Shown: positions 1-9,089, numbered from the stretch's first letter. The stretch is 64,000 bases of DNA from Nostoc sp. CENA543 (GCF_002896875.1 NZ_CP023278.1:5464501-5528500), one strand, 5' to 3'. Made by a program: numbers and translations. The notes: generated by a model not told the origin, from the sequence alone.

Positions 1-1
1 T

Positions 2-379
2 CGTTCGACTCCGCCTTACGGTAAGCTCTATTTTTACGAAAAAATTCTGCAAGTTCCTACCTACGTCACCTACGACCCCTACGAACCAATTTTAGAAGTC
101 CGGTGTTTGCAGGATGGCAAATATGTTTTACAACCGCCCGATACTAACGGACGTTTTTGGATTCCTGAGTTGGAGTTATTTCTGGGAATTTGGTATGGTG
201 AGAGACTTTGCCAAACTATGAATTGGTTGCGGTGGTGGGATGGGGAAGGAAATCTCTTGTTGTGGAGTAGTGAACAAGCTGAACAAGAACGCCAACGCGC
301 TGAACAGGAAAAACAACGTGCAGAGAAATTGGCTGCTAAGTTGCGTGAGCTAGGTGTTGACCCTGATGCGATCGCCTAA
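2..379 (+). CDS. Uma2-family (DUF820) protein, C-terminal part
   Basis: The frame is open from the first bases of the window, so the true start lies upstream; a TTG at 107 is not needed. The visible 125 residues begin with a KLYFYEKILQVPTYV-like stretch followed by YDPYEPILEVRCL and a beta-rich segment (PELELFLGIW), as in the second half of Uma2 proteins. These have a restriction-endonuclease-like fold and are very numerous in cyanobacteria. The last 35 residues are a charged Glu/Gln/Arg coiled coil (repeats of AEQERQR type) ending in LRELGVDPDAIA, a typical Uma2 tail. The PD-(D/E)XK residues would lie upstream. Their biological role is unknown. Confidence 0.85.
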   Translation, partial: RSTPPYGKLYFYEKILQVPTYVTYDPYEPILEVRCLQDGKYVLQPPDTNGRFWIPELELFLGIWYGERLCQTMNWLRWWDGEGNLLLWSSEQAEQERQRAEQEKQRAEKLAAKLRELGVDPDAIA

Positions 380-430
380 TGTCATCAGTGAATAATTAAG
401 TTATGGAATCACTGTGCGATCGCAAATTTC

Positions 431-1285
431 ATGAAGCAGCAAAAAAATCAATATAGTCATCTCACAGCCATTGATAGAAATTATCTCTCATTCCCAGCAC
501 AGTTTTTACTCAATCAAAATCTGCTCAATGGCAAAATCTTAGACTTTGGTTGTGGCTTGGGTAATGATGTGAAGTTATTACAACAGAAAGGCTGTGATAT
601 CACTGGTTATGACCCTTATTATTACCCCCAATATCCTCACGATAAATTCGACACTATAATTTGCTTCTATGTCTTAAATGTTTTATCTCCTGAAGAACAA
701 ACTCAGGTAATCATGGAAATATCCCATTTATTAAAACCAGGGGGTAAAGCTTATTATGCAGTGAGGAGAGATATCAAAAAAGAAGGTTTTCGAGAACATT
801 ATGTTCATAAAAAACCGACATATCAATGTATTGTTAAACTCCCATTTAATTCTATTCATTTAGATGAAATGCGAGAAATATATGAATACATTCATTATAA
901 TTATCAAAGGAATTCTCCTAATTATTGCATATTTTGTAATCCTGGCAGACATCTCACTCTCTTAACTGAATCAGCAACAGCTTATGCAATTTTTGATGGC
1001 TATCCCATCAGTAAAGGTCACATTTTGGTGATTCCCAAACGTCATGTTAGTAATTATTTTGAGCTACCTTTTTCAGAACAGTCTGCTTGTTGGCTAATGG
1101 TGAATAAGGTACAAGAAATGCTCAAAGCGGAATTTTCCCCTGATGGTTTTAATGTGGGTATGAATATCAATCGCGCTGCTGGGCAAAACATTATGCACGC
1201 CAGCATACATATTATTCCTCGCTATCAAGGTGATAGTGTTGGGGTAAAAAGTGGAATACGGAATGTCATTGCGAAAAGAAAATAG
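431..1285 (+). CDS. SAM methyltransferase-HIT domain fusion protein
   Basis: This 284-residue protein has two domains. Residues 1-130 look like a class I SAM-dependent methyltransferase: motif I DFGCGLGNDV (38-47), a YDPYYYP acidic loop (60-66), and LKPGGKAYYAVRR (101-113). Residues 160-275 are a HIT (histidine triad) domain: CIFC (166-169), GHILVIPKRHV, and a terminal AGQNIMHASIHIIPRY motif. In active HIT hydrolases this motif is HxHxH with the middle His as nucleophile; here it reads H256-A-S258-I-H260, so the nucleophile position is Ser. The CIFC pair may bind zinc. The gene stands alone, 51 bp after the Uma2 gene. Substrates of either domain cannot be read from the sequence. Confidence 0.8.
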   Translation: MKQQKNQYSHLTAIDRNYLSFPAQFLLNQNLLNGKILDFGCGLGNDVKLLQQKGCDITGYDPYYYPQYPHDKFDTIICFYVLNVLSPEEQTQVIMEISHLLKPGGKAYYAVRRDIKKEGFREHYVHKKPTYQCIVKLPFNSIHLDEMREIYEYIHYNYQRNSPNYCIFCNPGRHLTLLTESATAYAIFDGYPISKGHILVIPKRHVSNYFELPFSEQSACWLMVNKVQEMLKAEFSPDGFNVGMNINRAAGQNIMHASIHIIPRYQGDSVGVKSGIRNVIAKRK

Positions 1286-1290
1286 TTGTA

Positions 1291-1385
1291 CCAATTCGCA
1301 ATTTGCAATTCGCAATTCGCAATCAATGGGCTAACGCGCCCCGCTACGCTAACGCAATGGACTAATGTCCCGCTTCTCTACAGTA
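1291..1385. repeat. Dispersed GCAATTC / GCTAACGC intergenic repeat
   Basis: Directly after the fusion gene are tandem GCAATTC-type octamers (1293-1323), followed by a block containing gctaacgcgccccgctac and gctaacgcaatggacta. A near copy with the same order of parts sits at 61501-61590, which marks this as a dispersed non-coding element. Nothing else is visible up to 1544 apart from a short repetitive sequence near 1400-1445. Confidence 0.75.
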
Positions 1386-1544
1386 CAGAATAAACGGTAT
1401 AGAAAACCTCTCTCTAAATCTCTCTCCTGCGAGGAGAGAGACTTTGAGGCAAATTTTACTCAGACAGGAAAGGATTGTGCATGAATTTTTTACACCTGAA
1501 AACATACAGAATCAACATCTAGATTCAGGGGTGAAAAATTGCAA

Positions 1545-2294
1545 TTAAACTTTCCCAAATCGCCGCTCCCTTTGTTGATAGGCACATAGGGCGCGATGGA
1601 ATTCGGCTCGGTCGAAATCTGGCCAGAGTGTGTCAGTAATGTAAATTTCTCCATAGGCCATTTGCCAGAGGAGGAAATTAGAAAGACGCATTTCGCCACT
1701 GGTGCGAATCAATAAATCGGGGTCAGCAATTCCGGCTGTATATAAATGACCCTCAAATACTTCTTCTGAGATTTCGTCAGGTTTGAGGATACCTTGCTGG
1801 ACTTTTTGGGCGATCGCGCGACAAGCTTGCAAAATCTCCTGTCGTCCACCGTAGTTAGTCGCTACAGAAAAGCGGATACCACGATTATTTTTGGTTTCTT
1901 CCATTGAACGGGAAATTTCTGCTTGCAGCGATCGCGGCAATGCTGCTAAATTGCCAACAAACTGAATCTGCACATTTTCTTCGACCATTTCCCGCAACTC
2001 TTGACGCAAAACTCTCTGGAATAGCGTCATCAGAAAATCTACTTCTTCTTGGGGTCTTTTCCAGTTTTCAGTGGAAAAAGCATAGGCTGTTAAAGCCTGG
2101 ATTCCCCAATCTTTACAACAGCGCAGTAAATCCTTCAGGGCATCAACTCCACGCTTATGCCCCATAATACGGGGTAAACCTTGACGTTTAGCCCAACGAC
2201 CATTGCCATCCATAATCACCGCAACGTGTTTAGGCAATAGTTCTGGTTTTAAATCTAGGGGTAATTCGTATAGTTCAGTTTGTTGTATTGTCAT
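1545..2294 (-). CDS. uppS: Isoprenyl (undecaprenyl) diphosphate synthase
   Basis: A cis-prenyltransferase that adds isopentenyl diphosphate units to farnesyl diphosphate, producing the C55 lipid carrier for peptidoglycan and other envelope glycans. Its 249 residues are standard. The catalytic Asp is D29 in [19 protein letters not shown] (73-81) and the C-terminal [15 protein letters not shown] and YGEIYITD segments are also present. It overlaps the upstream cdaA by ATGA (2291-2294), so the two are translationally coupled. The product acts at the cytoplasmic membrane surface. Confidence 0.96.
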   Translation of the reverse strand: MTIQQTELYELPLDLKPELLPKHVAVIMDGNGRWAKRQGLPRIMGHKRGVDALKDLLRCCKDWGIQALTAYAFSTENWKRPQEEVDFLMTLFQRVLRQELREMVEENVQIQFVGNLAALPRSLQAEISRSMEETKNNRGIRFSVATNYGGRQEILQACRAIAQKVQQGILKPDEISEEVFEGHLYTAGIADPDLLIRTSGEMRLSNFLLWQMAYGEIYITDTLWPDFDRAEFHRALCAYQQRERRFGKV

Positions 2295-3214
2295 TTTTTA
2301 TCTTGAGAAGCGGTCGAAGGTAATCCAAGTAAGCGTGAACCCAGTTTCAATGCTTTACTCCCAATCTGACGACCCAAGCTGAACAAACCGGGAGCAACTG
2401 CTTCCCGATCTACAGTTGGAGACAATCGAGCCTCTAAAGACTCTTTGAGCTTCCTAATTGTTAGCGGCCTATTTAGAATTCCCCGTTCTGCGAGGGAAAT
2501 AGAACCCGTTTCTTCTGAGACAACGACACAGATACAATTTTCGACTCGCTCAGTAATTCCCATTGCTGCCCGATGGCGTGTACCCAACTGGCGCGATGCT
2601 GTGCGTCCCGAAAGCGGTAAAATTATACCCGATGATACAATCCGTGAACCACGGATTAATGTTGCACCATCGTGCAGTAGGGTTTTGGGTTGAAAAATTG
2701 TCTGTATCAGTTCCTTGGAAACATCAGCGTTCAATTTAACTCCAGGGACAGAAAAATCCCGTTCATCAATGGGGCCAGTTGTTTCCAAAATTAGTAAAGC
2801 TCCGATTCGGTTTTTCGAGAGTTCTTTAACCGCTTCCACAATTTCATCTATTACACTATCAGACTTAGGAATAGTCAGATTGGATGGTTGGAACAATTGC
2901 CGAAATTCACCGCGTCCTAATTGTTCTAGAAAGCGGCGAAATTCTGACTGGAGAGCAACTGCCATTGCTACAGCACAGCCAATCACCAATTTTTCTAGCA
3001 CAAAATTTAACAGTGGTAGACCAAATCTGCCGCTTAGTGCTGAGGCTAGCATCAAAACAATAAAACCCCGCACCATCCAAAGTGTCCGACGCTCACTGAT
3101 GATCACGAGGATCATGTAAGTCAGTGCCAGCACCAATACAATATCCAGAGTCCCCAACAGCAAGGACTGAGACCATCCCAGGTTTGCCAGCCATTGCTTC
3201 CACCAATCTTTCAT
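2291..3214 (-). CDS. cdaA: Diadenylate cyclase CdaA (c-di-AMP synthase)
   Basis: A membrane-bound DAC enzyme that condenses two ATP into c-di-AMP, a messenger linked to potassium, osmotic and light/dark control. The 307 residues comprise an N-terminal block of hydrophobic helices (about 20-40, 48-62 and 72-88) followed by a DisA_N catalytic domain. The signature DGA is at 182-184 ([11 protein letters not shown]) and RHR at 213-215 (TRHRAAMG). The rest is a Ser/Gly/Lys-rich tail. The gene lies between lysA and uppS on the same strand and overlaps uppS by 4 bp. No cdaR- or glmM-like gene is adjacent, unlike in Firmicutes. Confidence 0.95.
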   Translation of the reverse strand: MKDWWKQWLANLGWSQSLLLGTLDIVLVLALTYMILVIISERRTLWMVRGFIVLMLASALSGRFGLPLLNFVLEKLVIGCAVAMAVALQSEFRRFLEQLGRGEFRQLFQPSNLTIPKSDSVIDEIVEAVKELSKNRIGALLILETTGPIDERDFSVPGVKLNADVSKELIQTIFQPKTLLHDGATLIRGSRIVSSGIILPLSGRTASRQLGTRHRAAMGITERVENCICVVVSEETGSISLAERGILNRPLTIRKLKESLEARLSPTVDREAVAPGLFSLGRQIGSKALKLGSRLLGLPSTASQDKK

Positions 3215-3240
3215 GACATCTGGAACTCTTAATACTTTTA

Positions 3241-3291
3241 GTCATTAGTTATTAGTCATTAGTCATTAGTCATTAGCTAATAACTAATGAC
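3241..3291. repeat. Heptamer array folded as an inverted repeat between lysA and cdaA
   Basis: The TAGTCAT array starting at 3241 reads gtcattagttattag (3241-3255) and is followed 21 bases later by its exact reverse complement ctaataactaatgac (3277-3291). This allows a 15-bp perfect stem with a loop that is itself heptamer repeats. It lies between the lysA stop (3305) and the cdaA start (3214) and could modulate read-through. There is no T-run, so it is not a classical terminator. Confidence 0.8.
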
Positions 3292-3304
3292 CAAGGACTA
3301 GTGA

Positions 3305-4708
3305 CTAATTCTTCAATCTTTCCGGTAAACGATCTTGTCGAATTAAATCTTGATAAGTTTCGCGTTGCAAAATTAAGTTTGCTTCGCCATTTGCCACTAG
3401 AACTGCTGCCGGTCTGGGTAAGCGGTTATAGTTGGATGCCATACTGTAATTGTAAGCACCAGTTGCCATAACTACCAGTGTATCTCCTGGTTCGGTTTTG
3501 GGCAGTTGGGCATTTTTAATTAAGATATCCCCTGATTCACAGTGTTTACCAGCAATGGTAACTGTTTCTGTGATAGGCGCAGACATTTTGTTGGCAACGA
3601 CTGTGCGATAAACTGACTGGTAGGTAATGGGACGCGGATTGTCGGACATACCGCCATCTATGGCAATATAAGTACGAATTTCCGGTATGGTTTTGGATGA
3701 ACCGATGGTGTAAGCTGTCACGCAGGCAGTAGCAATTAGCGATCGCCCTGGTTCAGATAATAATTTTGGTAAAGGTAGATTTTCCACTGCACAGGCTGCT
3801 TGTACGACATCACAAATCGCCTTCACCCATTCTTCAATGCTTGGTGGGTCATCTGATTCTACATACTTAATACCTAAACCGCCACCCACATTCAATTCGG
3901 TGACATTCAAACCGTATTTAGCTGCATCCCTCAACCATTGCACCATGACAGCCGCTAAGTCTTGATGGGGTTGCCGTTCAAAGATTTGCGAACCAATGTG
4001 AGCATGTACACCCACACAGTTTAAATTTGATTGCTGACTGACAAATTTAAACACCTCGTCTAAATCATTGGGGTCAAAACCAAACTTGCTGTCTAGGTGT
4101 CCAGTACGAATGTACTCATGAGTATGACATTCAATCCCTGGTGTCAAGCGCAGCATAATCCGCACTGGTGGTAGAGAAGTGCTTGACAAGATATCCACGA
4201 GGGTGTGTAACTCGTACCAGTTATCGACAACAATTGTCACCCCAGATTCAATGGCTAAGTTGAGTTCTTCGCGAGATTTATTATTACCGTGGAGGTAAAT
4301 CTTCTCAGGACTAATCCCAGCAGTTAGGGCAGTATACAATTCACCGCCAGAAACTACGTCAATTCCTAAACCTTCGGAGGCGATAATGGCATCTACAGCC
4401 AGACAATTCCAAGCTTTAGAAGCATAGAGTACCTGAGATTCGCCTTGATAATATTTTTTAAAGCTATCTCGATATTGTTGGCAGGCGGTTCTGAGAGTTT
4501 CTTCATCTAAAATATACAAAGGTGAGCCAAACTGCTGCACTAGGGTTGTGACATCACACCCACCGATAGCCAAGCAACCTGCACTATTAACTTTGGCAGT
4601 TAGTGGGAAGAGTTCTTGGTTAGGCGAAATATTTGTATTTACGCTGTCGCTTTGGGGTAAATACTGCTCTCCAGTATATTGAACCCCAGCCAGGTGAGTC
4701 GATACCAT
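3305..4708 (-). CDS. lysA: Diaminopimelate decarboxylase
   Basis: A PLP-dependent enzyme that decarboxylates meso-diaminopimelate to L-lysine, the last step of lysine synthesis. The 467 residues form a fold-III (alanine racemase-like) barrel plus a C-terminal beta domain. The PLP lysine is K98 in LYASKAW; further motifs are HIGSQIF, the phosphate-binding GGGLGI, EPGRSLIA, and the dimer-interface CESGD. An N-terminal extension of about 40 residues precedes the core, as in other cyanobacterial LysA. rimI is divergent, with 34 bp between the annotated starts. Confidence 0.96.
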   Translation of the reverse strand: MVSTHLAGVQYTGEQYLPQSDSVNTNISPNQELFPLTAKVNSAGCLAIGGCDVTTLVQQFGSPLYILDEETLRTACQQYRDSFKKYYQGESQVLYASKAWNCLAVDAIIASEGLGIDVVSGGELYTALTAGISPEKIYLHGNNKSREELNLAIESGVTIVVDNWYELHTLVDILSSTSLPPVRIMLRLTPGIECHTHEYIRTGHLDSKFGFDPNDLDEVFKFVSQQSNLNCVGVHAHIGSQIFERQPHQDLAAVMVQWLRDAAKYGLNVTELNVGGGLGIKYVESDDPPSIEEWVKAICDVVQAACAVENLPLPKLLSEPGRSLIATACVTAYTIGSSKTIPEIRTYIAIDGGMSDNPRPITYQSVYRTVVANKMSAPITETVTIAGKHCESGDILIKNAQLPKTEPGDTLVVMATGAYNYSMASNYNRLPRPAAVLVANGEANLILQRETYQDLIRQDRLPERLKN

Positions 4709-4742
4709 ATTTATATAGATTGTCCTTGTTGAAATTAGGGGC

Positions 4743-5348
4743 GTGAATCAGTCTCCCGATCCCAGTTTACAAAGGGTTAGTAATCTTATCCCAATAAAAG
4801 TGATCTTATCTTCTAACTTAAAACTCAAATCATTGACCCCGGATGATCTAGGTGCGATTTTGGAACTAGATCAAACCTGTTTTGGCGGACTTTGGACACT
4901 GGAAGGCTACCAACGCGAATTAGATAGCCCTAACAGTGATTTACTGGGAATATTTTCCCCCCACTCCCATACATTATTACTTGGTATGGGCTGCTTTTGG
5001 ACGATTTTAGAGGAAGCTCACATTACAATTGTGGCAGTTCATCCTCTGTATCAAGGTCAAGGTTTGGGACAGGCTTTAGTCTATTCTTTGCTGAAAACAG
5101 CTTGCGATCGCAACTTAGAAAGAGCAACTCTTGAAGTCCGAGCCTCTAACCAAGCCGCAATCTCTTTATATCAAAAATTTGAGTTCAAAACAGCTGGGCG
5201 GCGACGGGGCTATTACCAAGATAATGGCGAAGATGCCTTGATTCTTTGGCTTTCTGATCTACAACACCCTTCATTTCAGGACAAACTAGAGAAATGGCAT
5301 TCTATGGTTGTGGCTAAATTGGAAAAGTCATTAGTTATTAGTCATTAG
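4743..5348 (+). CDS. rimI: Ribosomal protein alanine N-acetyltransferase (GNAT)
   Basis: This GNAT acetyltransferase is predicted to acetylate the N-terminal alanine of ribosomal protein S18. The acetyl-CoA loop is QGQGLGQALV, preceded by beta strand AHITIVAVHPLY and followed by the RimI-typical LEVRASNQAAISLYQKFEF and RRRGYYQDNGEDALILW. The start is uncertain: a GTG at 4743 gives 201 residues, while a GTG at 4800 would remove 19 poorly conserved residues and leave more room for the divergent lysA promoter. The last residues (SLVISH) and the stop codon are encoded by the first units of the heptamer array that follows. Confidence 0.88.
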   Translation: MNQSPDPSLQRVSNLIPIKVILSSNLKLKSLTPDDLGAILELDQTCFGGLWTLEGYQRELDSPNSDLLGIFSPHSHTLLLGMGCFWTILEEAHITIVAVHPLYQGQGLGQALVYSLLKTACDRNLERATLEVRASNQAAISLYQKFEFKTAGRRRGYYQDNGEDALILWLSDLQHPSFQDKLEKWHSMVVAKLEKSLVISH

Positions 5349-5452
5349 TCATTAGTCATTAGTCATTAGTCATTAGTTATTAGTCATCAGTTATTAGTCA
5401 TTAGTCAATAGTCAACAGTCAATAGTCAACAGTCAATAGTCAATAGTCATTA
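5334..5452. repeat. STRR heptamer array (TAGTCAT, then TAGTCAA)
   Basis: A tandem array of TAGTCAT units that degrades to TAGTCAA/CAGTCAA units. It begins inside the rimI coding end and runs into the intergenic space. It belongs to the STRR class known in heterocystous cyanobacteria. No spacer-repeat structure is present, so it is not CRISPR. Confidence 0.9.
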
Positions 5453-5494
5453 CTCAGCACGCTGCTCAACGCTCCGCTTCCGCTAACAGCACTC
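5453..5494 (-). repeat. About 40-bp dispersed GTGCTG(T/C)TAGCGG element
   Basis: On the minus strand this reads gtgctgttagcggaagcgga, then gcgttgagcagcgtgctgag. Near copies occur at 32741-32778, 34207-34245, 34318-34355, 43493-43532 and 54038-54076, nearly always touching a heptamer array. It ends 2 bp before the stop of the minus-strand gene at 5497. Confidence 0.75.
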
Positions 5495-5496
5495 AA

Positions 5497-6138
5497 TTAC
5501 CGACGATTATTTAACAGAGTGAAGGAATTAATTACTTGTTGGTATGCTTGACGATAGATTGCGTCATTATTGCCATAATTTGTTTTAGATAATTTGATGA
5601 CAATTATTCGCCCATCTCTAGGATTGACAAAAGCGACGTTTTCGTCTTCGTATAAGCCACTTGATTGGAATTTGATTCCAGTTTGTCCAGCTATTCTGGC
5701 AGCTTTAAAGTCGCGAGTGGCAGAAAATTGATTACTCTGTTGCACCCATCTTTGTAAGGGCAATTTTTTGGGATTATTATTAATAGTTATGCTGACGTTG
5801 GCGGGGTATTCTGTACCACCTGCATATTCACCATTACGAAGTTTTTGAGCATGATTTTTCGTCCAAATATCGATGCTAGCTAAGGGTGAATCAGTCGGAT
5901 TTCTGGGAGTAGATATTTTATTATCTATGACAAAATCTTTGGTTGAGTAGCTAAATTGAAACTTAAAGCGATCGCTGCGGTAAATTCCTTGATTTTTTAC
6001 CGATTGTTTGGGTGTAGTAGTAGAATTTGGTGCGACAGTATTCGCTGTTGATGCGCTGGCGATCGCGCCTACAGTCACTAAAGCGATCAATAATGGATAT
6101 ACAATCAATTTATGCAATTGTTTGTTGTGAGCTTGCAT
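5497..6138 (-). CDS. Hypothetical secreted protein
   Basis: 213 residues with an N-terminal hydrophobic signal sequence (about residues 11-30, LIVYPLLIALVTVGAIASAS) that could direct export. The rest is soluble, with an alternating beta pattern (YRSDRFKFQFSYS, VNPRDGRIIVIKLSKT) and a C-terminal YRQAYQQVINSFTLL. The pattern resembles small PsbP-like or lipoprotein folds, but I do not recognise the family. It is convergent with rimI, separated by repeats. A function cannot be assigned. Confidence 0.7.
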   Translation of the reverse strand: MQAHNKQLHKLIVYPLLIALVTVGAIASASTANTVAPNSTTTPKQSVKNQGIYRSDRFKFQFSYSTKDFVIDNKISTPRNPTDSPLASIDIWTKNHAQKLRNGEYAGGTEYPANVSITINNNPKKLPLQRWVQQSNQFSATRDFKAARIAGQTGIKFQSSGLYEDENVAFVNPRDGRIIVIKLSKTNYGNNDAIYRQAYQQVINSFTLLNNRR

Positions 6139-6367
6139 GATTCATTCCTGGGAAAATATCTGTTCAACATCTCATAACTTCAAGAGAGAACAGATAATTT
6201 TCGCAAGCATTATCAAACATTATATTTATATGTTTGAGTGCAGTTTTTAGTCGAAATAGATAGAAAGCTGACGAAATTCACATAATTTTTGGCTTTTGCC
6301 TTTTTTAAGATAGATGTGTACAGTAGTTGAGTGAAATATACAACTTTCAATTAAAACGCATCCATCT

Positions 6368-6607
6368 ATGGATATAAAAACCAAACGCCTGCTGCTGCTT
6401 GTGGCTTCTTGTAGTGTCGCTGGTGTCATTTTAGGGGGGACTAGTAGTTGGGCGCAAAGCAATCTGTGCTTGCAAGCCGAACGCATTACAAGCGATTGCT
6501 TGACTCAAAACCCTGTACAAAAAACCATTCAAGGTATGAGTACAGGGTTATTAGCAGGAGCAGGAGCAGCTTTTGGTGTAGCCTGGAATGTGCGCCATAA
6601 TGACTAG
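6368..6607 (+). CDS. Hypothetical small membrane/exported protein
   Basis: 79 residues. The first 30 form a signal-like hydrophobic segment (LLLLVASCSVAGVILGGTSSWA) and a second hydrophobic glycine/alanine-rich segment lies near the C-terminus (GMSTGLLAGAGAAFGVAW). Three cysteines are present (17, 34, 44 approximately). Its stop codon overlaps the end of the convergent gene at 6604 by 4 bp. Not recognised; coding status rests on an ATG start, compact length and tail-to-tail packing. Confidence 0.5.
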   Translation: MDIKTKRLLLLVASCSVAGVILGGTSSWAQSNLCLQAERITSDCLTQNPVQKTIQGMSTGLLAGAGAAFGVAWNVRHND

Positions 6608-7323
6608 AAGCTGTAATTGCGATCGCGCACCCATAGACTCATCGGTACAGCGTTACCTTGGGGATCTACTTTAACTTTGACGGTGATGGGTCGTAGCTGT
6701 CTAGTTCTATTTTGTCTAGAAGAACGACGAATATCTTCGCTAATTAGCTGGCGTTGTTCTTCAGCAACATTAAATGTTTCCACACCATAGTTGATCACAC
6801 CATTCTCATACACCCCTCTGAGGGCGACTTGATTATTCGGGAGGGATATCGGTAGAGTATCACTGACACGCACAGGCCGCCAAGCCCTGGGTACACCACG
6901 ACCGAAAGATTGTTGTTCTCGGAGAATCACATAGATATCAGTCCCAGATAGTAATCTGCCGTTTCTACCGCGATTTCGCCGCACAAGATCATTCCAACCT
7001 GGTAATCTTCGCAAATTAGAAACGCGCGCTATGTTGTAATCAAGATTAAGCGCGTAACCTTGCAATACATTTTCTGGAGACGAAGCCACAGTTTGTAAAA
7101 TCACCTCTCTACCGGTGAGGTTAGTATATGCAGCTTGGGTAGGAACCGATAAGATTAATCCCGCTTGCAGCATGAGGGGAACGAATAACCGCCAAAAAGG
7201 TAAAGGTTGGTTATATTTTTGCTCAGTCGCAGTCAGGTAATCTTTAAAAGTCAGCTTCTTCGAGAATTCCGCTTCAGGAGACAAAGTTTTAGTTTTGGTA
7301 GATTCAGAAGATTTCTCTGACAT
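6604..7323 (-). CDS. GDYXXLXY-domain membrane-anchored protein
   Basis: 239 residues with a charged N-terminus, one transmembrane segment (about 43-62, FWRLFVPLMLQAGLILSV) and a long soluble domain. Residues 88-96 read QGYALNLDY, a variant of the GDYXXLXY signature that keeps G, L and the last Tyr. Such proteins are usually encoded next to a DUF2157 membrane protein, as here (the upstream neighbour on the same strand), which supports the call. The pair probably acts together in the membrane. The biochemical role of the family is not known. Confidence 0.7.
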   Translation of the reverse strand: MSEKSSESTKTKTLSPEAEFSKKLTFKDYLTATEQKYNQPLPFWRLFVPLMLQAGLILSVPTQAAYTNLTGREVILQTVASSPENVLQGYALNLDYNIARVSNLRRLPGWNDLVRRNRGRNGRLLSGTDIYVILREQQSFGRGVPRAWRPVRVSDTLPISLPNNQVALRGVYENGVINYGVETFNVAEEQRQLISEDIRRSSRQNRTRQLRPITVKVKVDPQGNAVPMSLWVRDRNYSF

Positions 7324-7387
7324 GGGCGTAATCCTAAAAATAATTAGTGGTTGACGAAATGAAACTAGGACTTACGCAGATAATGGA

Positions 7388-7575
7388 ATGGGGGCAGGGG
7401 GCAGGGGGCAGGGGAGACAAGGCAGACAAGGGAGAGAAAGCAGGGGAAGCAGGGGAGGGGGAAAACAGCGATAACTAATGACTATTACACTCCCCACTCA
7501 CCACTCACCACTCACCACTGCCCACTCATTACTCATTACTCATTACTCATTACTCATTCTCACCACTCACCACTC
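7388..7575. repeat. G-rich array followed by CTCACCA/CTCATTA heptamers
   Basis: Between the two minus-strand genes lie a GGGGGCA repeat (7388-7460; gggggcagggggcagggg) and tandem CTCACCA and CTCATTA heptamers (7494-7575). The G-run spacing would allow G-quadruplex formation on the plus strand. The DUF2157 stop codon (7580) is almost touching the array. Confidence 0.8.
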
Positions 7576-7579
7576 CCCA

Positions 7580-9019
7580 CTACTCCTTACTCTTATTCCC
7601 TGACGAACCGGAAGATCCCCCAGTCAGGCGACGTTCAAACCAGACTCCGGCACTAATGAGTATTGAACCGCACATGACGAACACCATTGATTTAAACAAT
7701 AAGTCGGTGTCGTACTCTAACATTCGGCTAATTACTAGTAGGGTTAATAACAGCATTCCGCCCCAAAAGGAACGTCTATTACTGATTTTTAATCCCTCCT
7801 GCACAAATCCCCAAGCGAGGATAACGAAGAGTACGCTAAAGGTGAAACTTCCTAGTTCACCAATGCGGTTAATGGCTTGATGCCAAAAAGGTACGACTAC
7901 GATAAAACCGAGAAATGTGGCAATTAAGCCGGTTTTGAAGACGACTTCCCGGCGGGGTGGGTTATTGCTTTGACGGTAGATAAACAACCACTGCAATACA
8001 GCTAAACCACTGAGAATCCCCAAGTCAATGATTGGCAAAGACATGAGACTAGTGTTTCTGGATGGAAAGACGTTAAAAGTCCCTTGCCATTGCCCACGAA
8101 AAGAAAGGGCATAAAAGGCTAAACCAAAGGCTATTAAAGCTAAATTACGGGCTATGGGTTGAAACAACCTGTAGTTAATGTTGGGAAATAGCAGATCATC
8201 ATAACTCCAGAATAGAGCAGGTGGCAGTGCTAAGGCAAAGGATGCAACCCAAGGTGCCATATTAGAAAAGTTCTGGAGTGGTAGAGGGTTGAGATTGAAT
8301 TGTAGAGAACTAGCAAAAAATAAAGCTGCGAGGAAGAAAATCCATCGAGAACGACAGGCGTAAGCTAGAGGGACAAATAACAGCCAGGAGATTAAAGGCA
8401 TATGTCGGACTGCTAACCGCGCCCAGTTCCAGTCAGGTGAGGAGAGGTTCAATAAATCATTGACTCCCAACCAATAACCAATCTGCATCAGGATAATGGC
8501 CATAATCCCTAAAGAATTCAGGGAAAGACTATAGGCCATAATCGAAACGCCAAATCCCCAGGCGAGGAATAATTGTGTAGCTGAACCACTGATATTAAAA
8601 ATCTGCGCCGTCAGCAAGATGTTCACGCCCAAGATAAAAGCCGCTAAGATTAACAGGGCTTCTCCTAAATAACGGTTACTGCGTTGTGGTTTTTTTCCTT
8701 CTTTCTTGGCGACTTTAGGTTCTTGCCAAGTGTAAAAACCGATGATGCTAACCGAGAAAAACAAACTCATCATCATGATAAATCTGACTTCTCTAGCCCA
8801 GGCAAACCAGTTGGCAGCAATAAAAGTGGCTGTCCCCAAGACTAACAGGACACCACCGATCGCTACTGCAATCATCATAAAGCGATCGCGCGCAGCTGCT
8901 TCTATACTTTTAAATTGATGGCGATCGGCAATTTGTTGATATTGGGAAGCACTAATAATGCCTTCATCACGCCATATTTCTGCTTCCCGCCGCAGTCTCT
9001 TCTGGAAATTATCGAACAT
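7580..9019 (-). CDS. DUF2157 polytopic membrane protein
   Basis: 479 residues from the ATG at 9019, preceded by GAGAGGG. An in-frame GTG/ATG further upstream (9055) lacks a comparable ribosome binding site. The N-terminal about 60 residues are soluble (FQKRLRREAEIWRDEGIISASQYQQI), matching the DUF2157 cytoplasmic head. About 12 hydrophobic segments follow, alternating with short loops, including a conserved FIAANWFAWAREVRF region. The neighbouring GDYXXLXY gene is the usual partner of DUF2157. Molecular role unknown. Confidence 0.85.
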   Translation of the reverse strand: MFDNFQKRLRREAEIWRDEGIISASQYQQIADRHQFKSIEAAARDRFMMIAVAIGGVLLVLGTATFIAANWFAWAREVRFIMMMSLFFSVSIIGFYTWQEPKVAKKEGKKPQRSNRYLGEALLILAAFILGVNILLTAQIFNISGSATQLFLAWGFGVSIMAYSLSLNSLGIMAIILMQIGYWLGVNDLLNLSSPDWNWARLAVRHMPLISWLLFVPLAYACRSRWIFFLAALFFASSLQFNLNPLPLQNFSNMAPWVASFALALPPALFWSYDDLLFPNINYRLFQPIARNLALIAFGLAFYALSFRGQWQGTFNVFPSRNTSLMSLPIIDLGILSGLAVLQWLFIYRQSNNPPRREVVFKTGLIATFLGFIVVVPFWHQAINRIGELGSFTFSVLFVILAWGFVQEGLKISNRRSFWGGMLLLTLLVISRMLEYDTDLLFKSMVFVMCGSILISAGVWFERRLTGGSSGSSGNKSKE

Positions 9020-9089
9020 CTTGACCCTCTCTAGTGCGTTTCGGCAGCTTGGCAATCTTCTAGGATTTACGCAAAGAGATAGTCTTCAG

